From an uncultured Lachnospiraceae bacterium (GTDB lineage Bacteria; Bacillota; Clostridia; Lachnospirales; Lachnospiraceae): DNA of 64,000 bases. The notes beneath the pieces were generated by a model. It made no database searches. It worked only from the letters and a program-made list of their open reading frames with translations, and was not told where the DNA came from. Each line of letters begins with the position of its first letter. Positions within the stretch are counted from its first letter, which is position 1. This document shows, one piece after another, positions 1 to 8,735 of the stretch. The DNA lies in the NCBI GenBank assembly GCA_948794795.1, contig CAQGLR010000020.1, positions 1 through 64,000 on the forward strand. The letters run 5' to 3'. The position numbers were made by a program, and so were the translations under genes.

Positions 1-286
1 AAAGTCCGGGCTTCACAGGGCAGGATGCCGGATAACGTCCGGTGGAGGCGACTCCCAGGATAGTGCAACAGAAAATAACCGCCTGCTTTCTAACAGGTAA
101 GGGTGAAAAGGCAAGGTAAGAGCTTACCGCTTCTTTGGTAACAAAGGAGGCTGTGTAAACCCCATCCGAAGCAAGGCCAGACAGGGACAATACAGCTGCC
201 CGCTGTGTTCCGGGTAGGCTGCTTGAGCCTGGCGGCAACACCAGGCCTAGATAGATGATTGTCTGATACAGAACCCGGCTTATAGT
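1..286 (+). ncRNA. rnpB: RNase P RNA, class A (5' end cut by window)
   Basis: Catalytic RNA of RNase P, which removes the 5' leaders of tRNA precursors. The window opens inside the gene with the conserved AAAGTCCGGGCTTCACAGGG segment, followed by a P3-like GC-rich hairpin. The conserved 3' part ACAGAACCCGGCTTA (about 268-282) pairs with the 5' core. Only the first bases are missing. The layout is that of bacterial class A RNA rather than the class B RNA of Bacillus. The exact 3' end is estimated. mutS follows about 40 bases downstream. Confidence 0.93.
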
Positions 287-325
287 GTTGCTCATTATAC
301 TACAGAGAAAAGAGAGGGATGCATT

Positions 326-3031
326 ATGCCACTCACGCCAATGATGCAGAATTATATAGATACAAAGCAGGAATACAATGATTGTATTCTTTTTTATCGT
401 TTAGGGGATTTTTATGAGATGTTTTATGAGGATGCCAAAGTGTGTTCAAAAGAACTTGAACTTACCCTTACATCTAAAAGCTGCGGGCTTCCAGAACGTG
501 CACCAATGTGCGGTGTGCCATTCCATGCTGCCAGTACATATTTAAATAAGCTAGTAAATAAAGGATATAAAGTTGCAATATGTGAGCAGGTGGAAGACCC
601 CAAAGAAGCAAAAGGGCTTGTTAAAAGAGAAGTTGTACGTATTGCAACACCTGGTACTAACCTTAATACACAGGCGCTTGATGAAAGCAGGAATAATTAT
701 CTTATGTGTATACTGTACACAGTTAATGCTTATGGTGCAGCATATGTAGATGTAACTACAGGAAGTTTTTATATGACAGAATTTGATACAGAAAATAAGC
801 TGCTTGATGAGATTAGCAAGATATCACCATCTGAAATAATATGTAATGATTCATTTCTTGTATCAGGAACTGACCTGGATGATTTAAGGAACAGGCTGGG
901 TATAACAATATCCTCTATTGATTCATGCTATTTTGATGAAGATAAATGCAAAGAAGCACTTATGGAACATTTTAAAACAAGTTCACTGGCAGGACTTGGG
1001 CTTAGTGACTACAGTATAGGTGTAACCGCTTCTGGTGCTGTAATGCAGTATCTTACTGAAACGCAGAAAATCTCCCTTGAACATATAACTTCCATTAAAC
1101 CATATTCCCCTAGTAATTATATGCTGCTTGACCGTTCTACAAGAAGAAACCTTGAACTGTGTGAAACAATGAGGGAGAAAGCTAAAAGAGGTTCCCTGTT
1201 CTGGGTACTTGACAAAACTAAAACCGCTATGGGGGCAAGGCTTTTACGTAAATCAACAGAACAGCCGCTTGTAAATATTAATGATATTAACAGAAGGCTT
1301 GATATTATTACGGAATTAAATAATAATGCCATGTCACGTGAAGAATTACGTGAATATTTAAGTTCAGTGTATGACCTTGAACGCATTATCAGCAAAATAA
1401 GTTATAGAAGTGCCAACCCAAGGGATTTAATATCATTCCGGCAGTCACTTTCAATGCTTCCACATATTAAAGCAGTGCTTGGCACATTTTCCAAATCAGC
1501 ACTTAAAGAATTTGCAGAAAAACTTGATGATTTAAAAGACCTTTTTGAACTTGTAGACAGTTCTATAGAAGAAGAGCCTCCTATCTCAATAAGGGAAGGC
1601 GGTATTATAAAAGATGGGTATAATAGTGATGTAGATAAACTCAGGAGTGCCAAGACAGATGGCAAAAACTGGCTTGCTGGGCTTGTGGAAGAGGAGAAAC
1701 AGCGTACAGGCATTAAGAACCTAAGGGTAAAATATAATAAAGTATTTGGCTACCATCTGGAAGTTACTAATTCATATAAAGAACTTGTACCTGATGACTG
1801 GACAAGGAAGCAGACACTTGCCAATGCTGAAAGGTATACAACCCCACGTCTGAAAGAACTTGAAGATACAATACTTGGGGCAGAGGACAGGCTTTGCAGC
1901 CTTGAATATAATCTTTTCTGCCAGATAAGGGATACAATATATGACAATATAGGAAGGGTACAGTCAGCAGCACAGATAATTGCAAAGACAGATATGTTTT
2001 CATCGCTTGCGCTTGTAGCAGAACAGAATAATTATGTGCGCCCTGTAATTAGTAAAAAAGGTGGTATTGAAATAAAGAACGGGCGGCATCCTGTTGTTGA
2101 GAAGATGATTAGCAATGGTCTTTTTGTTGCCAATGACACATATCTTGATAATGACAAACACCGTGTTGCAGTTATTACAGGTCCTAATATGGCTGGTAAA
2201 TCCACATATATGAGGCAGACTGCATTAATTGTATTAATGGCACAGATGGGTTCATTTGTACCAGCAGACAGCGCAAATATTGGCATTGTAGACAGGATAT
2301 TTACAAGGGTAGGTGCATCAGATGACCTTGCAAGCGGGCAGAGCACATTTATGGTAGAAATGACAGAAGTTGCTAATATTTTAAGAAATGCAACTAAAAA
2401 CAGCCTTATAATATTAGATGAAATCGGCAGGGGGACAAGTACATTTGACGGTTTAAGCATAGCATGGGCAGTTACAGAGCACATTGCTAATGCAAAACTG
2501 CTTGGTGCCAAGACACTTTTTGCAACACATTACCATGAACTTACAGAACTTGAAGGAAAACTTGACAGTGTGGATAATTATTGCATAGCAGTAAAAGAAC
2601 AGGGTGAAGACATAGTATTCCTGCGCAAAATTATAAAAGGCGGTGCAGATAAAAGTTATGGAATACAGGTGGCAAAGCTTGCAGGTGTGCCAGAAAGTGT
2701 ATTAAAACGTGCAAGGGAAATAGCAGCGCAGCTTAGTGAACATGATATTATGGGACATGCAAAAGATATAGATGTAGAAATGGAATATGAACCTCCTGCT
2801 TATAATTATGGAATAGAGCAGCAGACAAAGAGAAAAGCCAGGCGCAAGCCAGAAAGTGAAATAGAGTCTGAAAAAATGGGACAGCTTTCACTTTTTGGAA
2901 CTAATAACCAGAATATTAAAACTGATGATATAATTATAGAACTGCATGACCTTGATTTATCTAATACAACTCCTATTGATGCAATGAATATTTTATATAA
3001 AATGCAGGCAAAACTAAGGGAAAGAATGTAA
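326..3031 (+). CDS. mutS: DNA mismatch repair protein MutS
   Basis: Mismatch-recognition ATPase that starts methyl-independent mismatch repair with MutL. The 901-aa length fits full-length MutS. Residues 27-31 are GDFYE, the mismatch-contacting Phe-x-Glu motif. The clamp and lever domains fill the middle. The Walker A motif GPNMAGKST starts near residue 619, followed by the Walker B stretch LIILDEIGRGTSTFDG and the ABC-type signature region DLASGQSTFMVEM. The C-terminal tail carries the helix-turn-helix dimerisation region. The start is supported by GAGAGGG upstream. mutL and miaA follow on the same strand, the usual Clostridia order, but a MITE-like insertion separates mutS from mutL. Confidence 0.97.
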   Translation: MPLTPMMQNYIDTKQEYNDCILFYRLGDFYEMFYEDAKVCSKELELTLTSKSCGLPERAPMCGVPFHAASTYLNKLVNKGYKVAICEQVEDPKEAKGLVKREVVRIATPGTNLNTQALDESRNNYLMCILYTVNAYGAAYVDVTTGSFYMTEFDTENKLLDEISKISPSEIICNDSFLVSGTDLDDLRNRLGITISSIDSCYFDEDKCKEALMEHFKTSSLAGLGLSDYSIGVTASGAVMQYLTETQKISLEHITSIKPYSPSNYMLLDRSTRRNLELCETMREKAKRGSLFWVLDKTKTAMGARLLRKSTEQPLVNINDINRRLDIITELNNNAMSREELREYLSSVYDLERIISKISYRSANPRDLISFRQSLSMLPHIKAVLGTFSKSALKEFAEKLDDLKDLFELVDSSIEEEPPISIREGGIIKDGYNSDVDKLRSAKTDGKNWLAGLVEEEKQRTGIKNLRVKYNKVFGYHLEVTNSYKELVPDDWTRKQTLANAERYTTPRLKELEDTILGAEDRLCSLEYNLFCQIRDTIYDNIGRVQSAAQIIAKTDMFSSLALVAEQNNYVRPVISKKGGIEIKNGRHPVVEKMISNGLFVANDTYLDNDKHRVAVITGPNMAGKSTYMRQTALIVLMAQMGSFVPADSANIGIVDRIFTRVGASDDLASGQSTFMVEMTEVANILRNATKNSLIILDEIGRGTSTFDGLSIAWAVTEHIANAKLLGAKTLFATHYHELTELEGKLDSVDNYCIAVKEQGEDIVFLRKIIKGGADKSYGIQVAKLAGVPESVLKRAREIAAQLSEHDIMGHAKDIDVEMEYEPPAYNYGIEQQTKRKARRKPESEIESEKMGQLSLFGTNNQNIKTDDIIIELHDLDLSNTTPIDAMNILYKMQAKLRERM

Positions 3032-3037
3032 TCCTGC

Positions 3038-3280
3038 TAGGGGGTGTTTGAAAATTAAAAAATGCACAAATTATGTGGCTCTGGCAATTCCAAAATTTTA
3101 CCACCGGCAGCCGCTCCCGCTTGGATGGGATGCGCAGTGGTGCATAAAGCCTTAAAAAACAAGGCTTAAGCACCAGCGCCCCCAAACAGCTGCCTTTTGG
3201 TAAAACATTTGGAATTTGCCAGAGTAATATAATCTTTGTGCAGTTTGATGGTTTAAAAGCAATTTTCAAACACGCCCTAG
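3038..3280. repeat. MITE-like palindromic element, copy 1
   Basis: A 243-bp element with 20-bp terminal inverted repeats that differ at one position: CTAGGGGGTGTTTGAAAATT on the left and the complement of CTAGGGCGTGTTTGAAAATT on the right. The arms continue inwards as inverted repeats (CTCTGGCAATTCCAAAATTTTACC against GGTAAAACATTTGGAATTTGCCAGAG, shown here only in outline), so the whole unit can fold into one long hairpin. It has no coding capacity. A related core lies at 20511-20759 and a shortened copy near 44491. CTAG at both ends may be a target duplication. The family is not identified. Confidence 0.75.
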
Positions 3281-3389
3281 TACTCCATCCAGATAGAAAT
3301 TAAAGTATCATTTTTCTTATTCTTTATATTGAAAATAATAATAAACACACTTTACAAAAACTTTAAAAACTGTTCAGATGGAGTACTAG
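3277..3389. repeat. 13-bp inverted repeat pair around about 87 bp
   Basis: CTAGTACTCCATC at 3277-3289 and its exact complement GATGGAGTACTAG at 3377-3389 enclose an AT-rich spacer. The left arm shares its CTAG with the right end of the MITE-like element, as if that element had inserted at the edge of an older hairpin. It could be the mutS terminator or a small mobile element. Confidence 0.5.
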
Positions 3390-3481
3390 AGGATAGATTG
3401 AAAAATCATTCTAAGGTTGCAAAAAACGCACCCCAAGAATGATTACAGTTTTAATCTTGGAAAAATGCAAAACCAGCATTT

Positions 3482-3543
3482 TTCTAAAGCAGGCTTGTCC
3501 TGTTATACTATTTAAGCCGCCAAAGCAGGCATGGAGGATTATT
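3482..3543 (+). promoter_or_regulatory. mutL promoter with 5' hairpin and ribosome binding site
   Basis: A candidate -35 TTCTAA (3482-3487), 16-bp spacer and -10 TATACT (3504-3509) are followed after about 7 bases by a GCCGCC-AAA-GCAGGC hairpin-like segment (imperfect) and ATGGAGGATTATT directly before the mutL ATG. The same arrangement recurs before the genes at 7348 (minus), 52392 and 58191. A 9-bp inverted repeat (GAAAAATGC at 3460-3468, GCATTTTTC at 3476-3484) overlaps the -35 region. Confidence 0.55.
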
Positions 3544-5508
3544 ATGTCTATACAGATTCTTGATGAAGATACAATAAATAAAATTGCTGCTGGTGAAGTG
3601 ATAGAAAGACCTATGGCAGTAGTAAAAGAACTTGTTGAAAATGCTATTGATGCAAAGGCAAATTCTGTTACTATTGAAATAAAAGATGGTGGCAAGTCTT
3701 TAATACGTGTAACTGATAATGGAAGCGGTATTAGTGAAGAAGATATAAAACTTGCATTTGTTCCGCATGCAACTAGCAAGATAAAATATATTGATGACTT
3801 GTTATCTGTTTCAACACTGGGATTCAGGGGTGAAGCCCTGGCAAGCATTGCTTCGGTATCACAGCTTGAAATGCTTACCAAGACAAAGAGTTCATTTAAT
3901 GGTTCAAGATATGTTATTGAAGGGGGAAGTGAAAAGAAACTGGAACAGGCTGGCTGTCCTGATGGTACTACATTTATTGTACACAACCTTTTTTATAATA
4001 CGCCTGCAAGGCTTAAATTTTTAAAGACCCCGCAGACAGAAGCAGGGTATATAAGCAGTGTAGTAGAACATATGGCACTTTCACACCCTGGTATTTCATT
4101 CAGGTTTATTAACCAGAACCAGCCAAGGCTCCATACATCAGGCAATGGTAATATAAAAGATGTAATTTATAATATATATGGAAGGGACATAGCCTCAAAC
4201 CTTATAGAAATTAATGCCATAAAAGAAAGCTGCACTATAAAAGGTTTTATTGGAAAGCCTGTAATTTCACGTGGCAACAGGAACTATATAAATTATTTTA
4301 TAAATGGCAGGTATATTAAAAATAATATAATAAACCATGCAATAGAAGAAGCTTATTCTTCATATATGATGCAGCATAAATATCCTTTTACAGTACTGCA
4401 TTTCCAGGTGGACCCAGAAATTATGGATGTCAATGTGCATCCACAGAAAATGGAAGTACGTTTTACTAATGAAAAGGAATTGTATAAAGATATATATGAT
4501 ACATTAACAGAAGCTTTAAAACACAGGGAGCTTATACCTGATATAACATTTGAAGAAAAAAGCAAGAAGAAAGAAACTGAAAAGAAATTACCAGAAAAAA
4601 AAGCAAGGGAAAATATAAAAAGCAAGGAACAGGATATACCAGATACTACTATACAATTACCAGAAAGAAAAAAGCCAGATGATGTAACATTAAGGTATCC
4701 AGCACAGGAAGAGATAAACCGTTTATTTGGAATTAAAAATATAGATAAATCCAGTGATATTACAGAAGAATCTGTTATTACCAATATTGTAGAAAATAAA
4801 CCTGCCAGAGAACCAGATACAGAGGCAGCAGGCAATACTTCTGTGCTTTTAAGGGAGAATGCAGCTTATAAGGCACATAATATAAAGCAGGAAACATTAT
4901 TTGAAACAAATGTAATGTCACCACAGGCAGAAAAAGATATAAAAATTATAGGCCAGGTTTTTGCAACATACTGGATATTACAATATGGAGATAATATGTT
5001 TATTATAGACCAGCATGCTGCACATGAGAAAGTTCTTTATGAAAGGTTTATAAAACAAATAGAACAGAACAAGCCCCTTACACAAATGGTAAACCCGCCA
5101 GTTGTTATAAGCCTGTCAATGTCTGGACAGCAGGTTTTAGAAGAAAATATACAAGTATTTGAGAAACTTGGTTATTGTATTGAGAGCTTTGGCGGAAATG
5201 AATATATATTAAACGGGGTTCCAGCCCAGCTTCCAGATATTGCAACACAGGAACTTTTTATTGAAATAATCGACGGGCTTGCCAGTAATAAAAATGATAC
5301 CACACCAGGAACACTGCTTGAACGTGTGGCAACAATGTCATGTAAAGCAGCTGTAAAGGGTGGAAGCCGTCTTGATGAAAGACAGGCACAAGAACTTTTA
5401 AAAGAACTTATGCAGCTTGAAAACCCTTATAACTGTCCTCATGGACGCCCGGTAATGGTTAAGATAACACAAAGGGAACTGGAAAAGAAATTTAAACGTA
5501 TTATATAA
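3544..5508 (+). CDS. mutL: DNA mismatch repair protein MutL (endonuclease type)
   Basis: Partner of MutS that nicks the new strand and couples mismatch recognition to excision. The 654-aa protein starts at MSIQILDED, supported by GGAGG six bases upstream; the open frame extends 35 codons further upstream through promoter-like sequence and is not used. N-terminal GHKL ATPase motifs are visible: ELVENAIDAKA, DNGSGI and GFRGEALASIASV. A Lys/Glu-rich linker follows at about residues 330-470. The C-terminal domain has DQHAAHEKVLYE, matching DQHAx2Ex4E, plus CKAAVKGG and CPHGRP, the metal-site motifs of endonuclease-active MutL found in bacteria without MutH. miaA follows 39 bases downstream. Confidence 0.96.
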   Translation: MSIQILDEDTINKIAAGEVIERPMAVVKELVENAIDAKANSVTIEIKDGGKSLIRVTDNGSGISEEDIKLAFVPHATSKIKYIDDLLSVSTLGFRGEALASIASVSQLEMLTKTKSSFNGSRYVIEGGSEKKLEQAGCPDGTTFIVHNLFYNTPARLKFLKTPQTEAGYISSVVEHMALSHPGISFRFINQNQPRLHTSGNGNIKDVIYNIYGRDIASNLIEINAIKESCTIKGFIGKPVISRGNRNYINYFINGRYIKNNIINHAIEEAYSSYMMQHKYPFTVLHFQVDPEIMDVNVHPQKMEVRFTNEKELYKDIYDTLTEALKHRELIPDITFEEKSKKKETEKKLPEKKARENIKSKEQDIPDTTIQLPERKKPDDVTLRYPAQEEINRLFGIKNIDKSSDITEESVITNIVENKPAREPDTEAAGNTSVLLRENAAYKAHNIKQETLFETNVMSPQAEKDIKIIGQVFATYWILQYGDNMFIIDQHAAHEKVLYERFIKQIEQNKPLTQMVNPPVVISLSMSGQQVLEENIQVFEKLGYCIESFGGNEYILNGVPAQLPDIATQELFIEIIDGLASNKNDTTPGTLLERVATMSCKAAVKGGSRLDERQAQELLKELMQLENPYNCPHGRPVMVKITQRELEKKFKRII

Positions 5509-5547
5509 AAGCAGTAGAAATAACAGAAAGGCAGGTCTTTATTTAAT

Positions 5548-6486
5548 ATGGAAAAAAAGCCGCTTATAATTATTACAGGTCCGACTGCATCTGGTAAAAC
5601 TTCATTATCTGTAGAACTTGCAAAGGAAATTAATGGTGAAATTATTTCTGCTGACTCTATGCAGGTATACCGTGGAATGGATATAGGTACTGCAAAAATA
5701 AAGCCAGAAGAAATGTGTGGCATAAAACATTACCTTATTGATGAATATAACCCATGGGATGAGTTTAATGTTGCAATATTTAAAGAACGGTGCAGCCAGT
5801 ATATAGAAGAAATATACAGCCATGGGAAAGTGCCTGTAATAGCTGGCGGCACAGGCTTTTATATACAGGCAGTCCTTTATAATATAAATTTTAATGAAAC
5901 AGAAGCAGATAATCCATACCGTGAAAAATTATGGCATTTTGCCAGTATATATGGGGCAGAAGCACTTCATAGTGAACTGGCAAAAGTAGATAAAGTTTCT
6001 GCAGAGGCTATACATCCTAATAATACCAAACGTGTAATCAGGGCATTAGAATATTATAAACAGACTGGAAAGCCTATATCACTTCATAATGAAGAAGAAC
6101 GTAAGAAAGAACCACCGTTTAGATTTAAATATTTTGTACTTAACCTGCCAAGGGATATTTTATATGGACGTATAAATAAAAGGGTTGATATAATGCGGGC
6201 AGAAGGGCTGGAAAATGAAGTAAAAGAACTTATGGCAAAAGGATGTACCAGGGATATGGTTTCAATGCAAGGGCTTGGATATAAAGAAATTATAGATGCA
6301 TTAGAAAAAGGCTTGCCACTGGATGATGCATTTGAGAAAATAAAACAGGAAACAAGACATTTTGCTAAAAGGCAGCTTACATGGTTTAAACGGGAAAAGG
6401 AAGTAGAATGGCTGGACAAGGATAAATTTACTTCAGAAAAAGAACTGCTTAACTATTGTGTTTCAGAATGCCAGGAAATTATATAA
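5548..6486 (+). CDS. miaA: tRNA dimethylallyltransferase MiaA
   Basis: Transfers the dimethylallyl group to N6 of A37 in tRNAs that read UNN codons. The 312-aa length is typical. A P-loop GPTASGKTS lies at residues 10-18, followed by ISADSMQVYRGMDIGTAK, the conserved substrate-binding Asp region, and GGTGFYIQAVL. The C-terminal part holds QGLGYKEI and the RQLTWFKRE segment of the family. It lies 39 bases after mutL and is probably cotranscribed with it, a common Firmicute arrangement. Confidence 0.96.
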   Translation: MEKKPLIIITGPTASGKTSLSVELAKEINGEIISADSMQVYRGMDIGTAKIKPEEMCGIKHYLIDEYNPWDEFNVAIFKERCSQYIEEIYSHGKVPVIAGGTGFYIQAVLYNINFNETEADNPYREKLWHFASIYGAEALHSELAKVDKVSAEAIHPNNTKRVIRALEYYKQTGKPISLHNEEERKKEPPFRFKYFVLNLPRDILYGRINKRVDIMRAEGLENEVKELMAKGCTRDMVSMQGLGYKEIIDALEKGLPLDDAFEKIKQETRHFAKRQLTWFKREKEVEWLDKDKFTSEKELLNYCVSECQEII

Positions 6487-6566
6487 AAATTATCCAGGTG
6501 TATTTTACTAACAATATGGATACCAGTACCTTAAAGATATTGTTAATTATGTGAATAGAACAGACA

Positions 6567-6606
6567 GATACCAATAAAACCTGCTGGTACAGGCTTTATT
6601 GGTATC
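6567..6606. terminator. Strong hairpin after miaA
   Basis: GATACCAATAAA at 6567-6578 pairs perfectly with TTTATTGGTATC at 6595-6606, with an inner CCTG/CAGG extension. There is no clear T-run, so this is a probable 3' hairpin rather than a textbook intrinsic terminator. Confidence 0.55.
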
Positions 6607-6639
6607 TGGTATATATTATTTCTGTATGATACTGTAGCT

Positions 6640-6698
6640 AATATCTGCAAGCAGGCATTGGCTACATGTATTTTAAAGGGCTTACTTAATGAGGTTAA
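6640..6698 (-). repeat. Shortened copy of the 31.4/36.7-kb repeat
   Basis: On the minus strand this reads TTAACCTCATTAAGTAAGCC, then CTTTAAAATACA, then TAGCCAATGCCTGCTTGCA. It joins the left end of the repeat at 31376 to an internal part near 31522 and lacks the middle. The stop codon of the adjacent ABC permease lies inside its first bases. Confidence 0.7.
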
Positions 6699-7348
6699 AA
6701 TTCCTTTTTGTTTATAATATATACACTGGTTTTTAATGAAAGCAGTAATAATAGAATTGTAATTACTGTTATTATTGCAATAAGCATATCCATTCTTATT
6801 ACTGGTAAATTATTAAATATTTTAATTAAATCAATATTGAAAAATCCTGCAATCTTAACTACAACAAATGCAATAACAAATACTATGCCAACTGCGCAGA
6901 TAATTGCAATTCTGCCTTTTTCACCGCCAAATTTTAACTGGAAAGGAAGCATAACTGATAATAATATTACTAATACTAACAATTCCAATAAGGCAATTAT
7001 TAGTATATCTTTTAATATAATTGAATCTTTCATTAATCCAGTAATAATAGCAATAGTTGTGGCAAATAACCATGAAATTATGCCAATAATAAGACCAAAA
7101 CTGTATTTTTCCAAAACATAGCCTTTTCTAGTAATTGGTAATGAGAATAAAAAAGCATATCCATTATCAAATTCATCATAACTTATGCTGCTCAAAGTAA
7201 ATAGAGAACAAATAAATGTAAGATATCCAATAATAAATGATACATCTTCCATATAAGCTGACATCCCTGTGGCTATAGCAATTAAAATAATAAAGAAATT
7301 TTTCTGGTTCTTAAGCAATTTAAAATCTTTAATTAATAAACCTTTCAT
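6695..7348 (-). CDS. ABC-2 type transporter permease
   Basis: A 217-aa membrane protein with about six hydrophobic helices (for example near residues 19-55, 83-105, 114-137 and 190-210), typical of short ABC-2 permeases paired with a separate ATPase. The start MKGLLIKDFKLLKN is chosen because GGAGG lies just upstream; the frame could begin 16 codons earlier, but that part is promoter and hairpin sequence. The ATPase gene lies 84 bases upstream. The stop codon is formed inside a repeat copy, so the C-terminus may have been altered by that insertion. The substrate is unknown; the GntR(YtrA)-ATPase-permease layout suggests stress or peptide export. Confidence 0.85.
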   Translation of the reverse strand: MKGLLIKDFKLLKNQKNFFIILIAIATGMSAYMEDVSFIIGYLTFICSLFTLSSISYDEFDNGYAFLFSLPITRKGYVLEKYSFGLIIGIISWLFATTIAIITGLMKDSIILKDILIIALLELLVLVILLSVMLPFQLKFGGEKGRIAIICAVGIVFVIAFVVVKIAGFFNIDLIKIFNNLPVIRMDMLIAIITVITILLLLLSLKTSVYIINKKEF

Positions 7349-7410
7349 AATAATCCTCCATGCCGCCTCTGGCGGTCCAAATAGTATAACAGACAATCCT
7401 GTTTGTGAAA
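7349..7410 (-). promoter_or_regulatory. Promoter-hairpin-RBS module before ABC permease
   Basis: Read on the minus strand: TTCACA (7404-7409), a 15-bp spacer, TATACT (7383-7388), a perfect hairpin CCGCC-AGA-GGCGG, then CATGGAGGATTATT and the ATG. It almost repeats the block before mutL and suggests that the permease has its own promoter in addition to the operon one. Confidence 0.6.
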
Positions 7411-7432
7411 TTTATTTTTCCTGTATCAGATA

Positions 7433-8290
7433 TTAATTTATGCATTGTGTACCCCTGGCCATCATTGTAATTACTTCATCAATATTACCTTTTTCAACAG
7501 CTATTCCAGGGTAATTTTCCATATAATATTGTTTCTGGTTAGTAAGGCAGCTATATCCATAACTTTCCTTTTTGTAACACAGAATATATTGTTTATCTAA
7601 GTTTTTATATTGTTCTGTATCAATTTTTAACAACCCATAATCACTTAATAAAACATCTGTATCTTCATGCATAATAATTTTTCCGTTATGTATCATATAA
7701 ATATCATCACATAAAGTTTCTAAATCACTTGAAATATGGGAACTAACCAGGATAGAACGTTCTTCATCCTTTTCCATAAAATCCCTTAATATTTCTAATA
7801 ATTCATCTCTTGCTATAACATCTAAACCTGATGTTGGTTCATCAAGTATTAATAACTTAGCATTGTGGGAAACCGCAATTATTACTTTTAGTTTTGCTTT
7901 CATGCCAGTTGAGAATTCTTTAATTTTCTTTTTAAATGGTAACTGGAATTTCTGTAATTGCTCCATAAAAAATGCTTTATCAAAATTTTCATAAAGATTA
8001 TCTAAAATAGGGATAATATCATTAACTGTAAGGTATCCGCTAAAACCAGAATCAGATAAAACAATTCCTAAATCCTGTTTATCTTTAGCACTAAATTCTT
8101 GTATGTTTTTTCCAAATATACTTGCCGTTCCGTCATCTATAGAAATAAGCCCTAATATAGCTTTAAAAGTTGTACTTTTTCCAGCACCATTCTGGCCAAT
8201 CAGACCTGTTACACAGCCTGGCGCAATTTCTAATGAACAGTCTAATGAGAAATTTCCATAGTTCTTTCTTAAATGCTTAATTTTTAACAT
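7433..8290 (-). CDS. ABC transporter ATP-binding protein
   Basis: A 285-aa ATPase subunit. Walker A GQNGAGKST lies around residues 32-40, then the Q-loop region GIVLSDSGFSGYLTV, the signature FSTGMKAKL, Walker B LLILDEPTSGLD and a switch His in SSHIS. The ATG at 8290 is preferred: GGAGGG (8297-8302) sits six bases before it, whereas the in-frame TTG at 8296 directly touches that sequence. It follows the GntR gene with a 2-base gap and precedes the ABC-2 permease, forming one transport unit on the minus strand. Confidence 0.9.
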   Translation of the reverse strand: MLKIKHLRKNYGNFSLDCSLEIAPGCVTGLIGQNGAGKSTTFKAILGLISIDDGTASIFGKNIQEFSAKDKQDLGIVLSDSGFSGYLTVNDIIPILDNLYENFDKAFFMEQLQKFQLPFKKKIKEFSTGMKAKLKVIIAVSHNAKLLILDEPTSGLDVIARDELLEILRDFMEKDEERSILVSSHISSDLETLCDDIYMIHNGKIIMHEDTDVLLSDYGLLKIDTEQYKNLDKQYILCYKKESYGYSCLTNQKQYYMENYPGIAVEKGNIDEVITMMARGTQCIN

Positions 8291-8292
8291 AA

Positions 8293-8664
8293 TCAACCCT
8301 CCAAAATCAATTCAAATAAACTCCTGATATCTTCATCACTTATTCCATAACTTCTGCCTTTTTGGATTGCCATTTCCAGGCAGGCTTCTACCTCTTTTTT
8401 CTGTTCCTCTAGTAAAAGCTCTGTATTAATAGCCGATACGTAAGTTCCTTTACCATGGACTGTTGTTGTAAAACCTTCACTTTCTAAATTATCATAAGCT
8501 TTTTTAACAGTCAGGGCACTAATTTTAAGTTCCTTTGATAAAGTACGGACAGATGGCAGATTATCATTTGCTTTTAGCTCTCCATTACGTATAAGCAGCT
8601 TTATCTGGTCTACAATCTGCTCATAAATAGGAACCATAAGCGAACTGTTTATAATTATTTTCAA
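8293..8664 (-). CDS. GntR family regulator, YtrA type
   Basis: A 123-aa regulator with an N-terminal winged helix (PIYEQIVDQIKLLIRNGELKAN, then LPSVRTLSKELKISALTVKKAYDNLE) and only a short helical C-terminal part, the layout of the YtrA subfamily, which controls ABC transporter operons. The start is a TTG nine bases after GGAGG; no in-frame ATG would keep the conserved N-terminus. It is the first gene of a three-gene operon, and a symmetric operator-like site lies just upstream, so it probably represses its own operon until a cell-envelope or drug signal appears. Confidence 0.9.
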   Translation of the reverse strand: MKIIINSSLMVPIYEQIVDQIKLLIRNGELKANDNLPSVRTLSKELKISALTVKKAYDNLESEGFTTTVHGKGTYVSAINTELLLEEQKKEVEACLEMAIQKGRSYGISDEDIRSLFELILEG

Positions 8665-8688
8665 TACTGTTAACCTCCTCTGATATAT

Positions 8689-8735
8689 AACAGTATATAA
8701 CAGTTAATAACTGTTGTCAAGTGTTATATACTGTT
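8689..8735. promoter_or_regulatory. Operator-like inverted repeats before gntR
   Basis: AACAGTATATAAC at 8689-8701 has a perfect inverted partner GTTATATACTGTT at 8723-8735, and between them AACAGTTAATAACTGTT (8699-8715) is itself nearly palindromic. The position just upstream of the regulator gene fits an autoregulatory GntR operator with two or three half-sites. Confidence 0.65.

Noticed and set aside
1402..2511. Long minus-strand frames within mutS
   Set aside because: Antisense shadows of a clear gene; the coding strand has full domain motifs.
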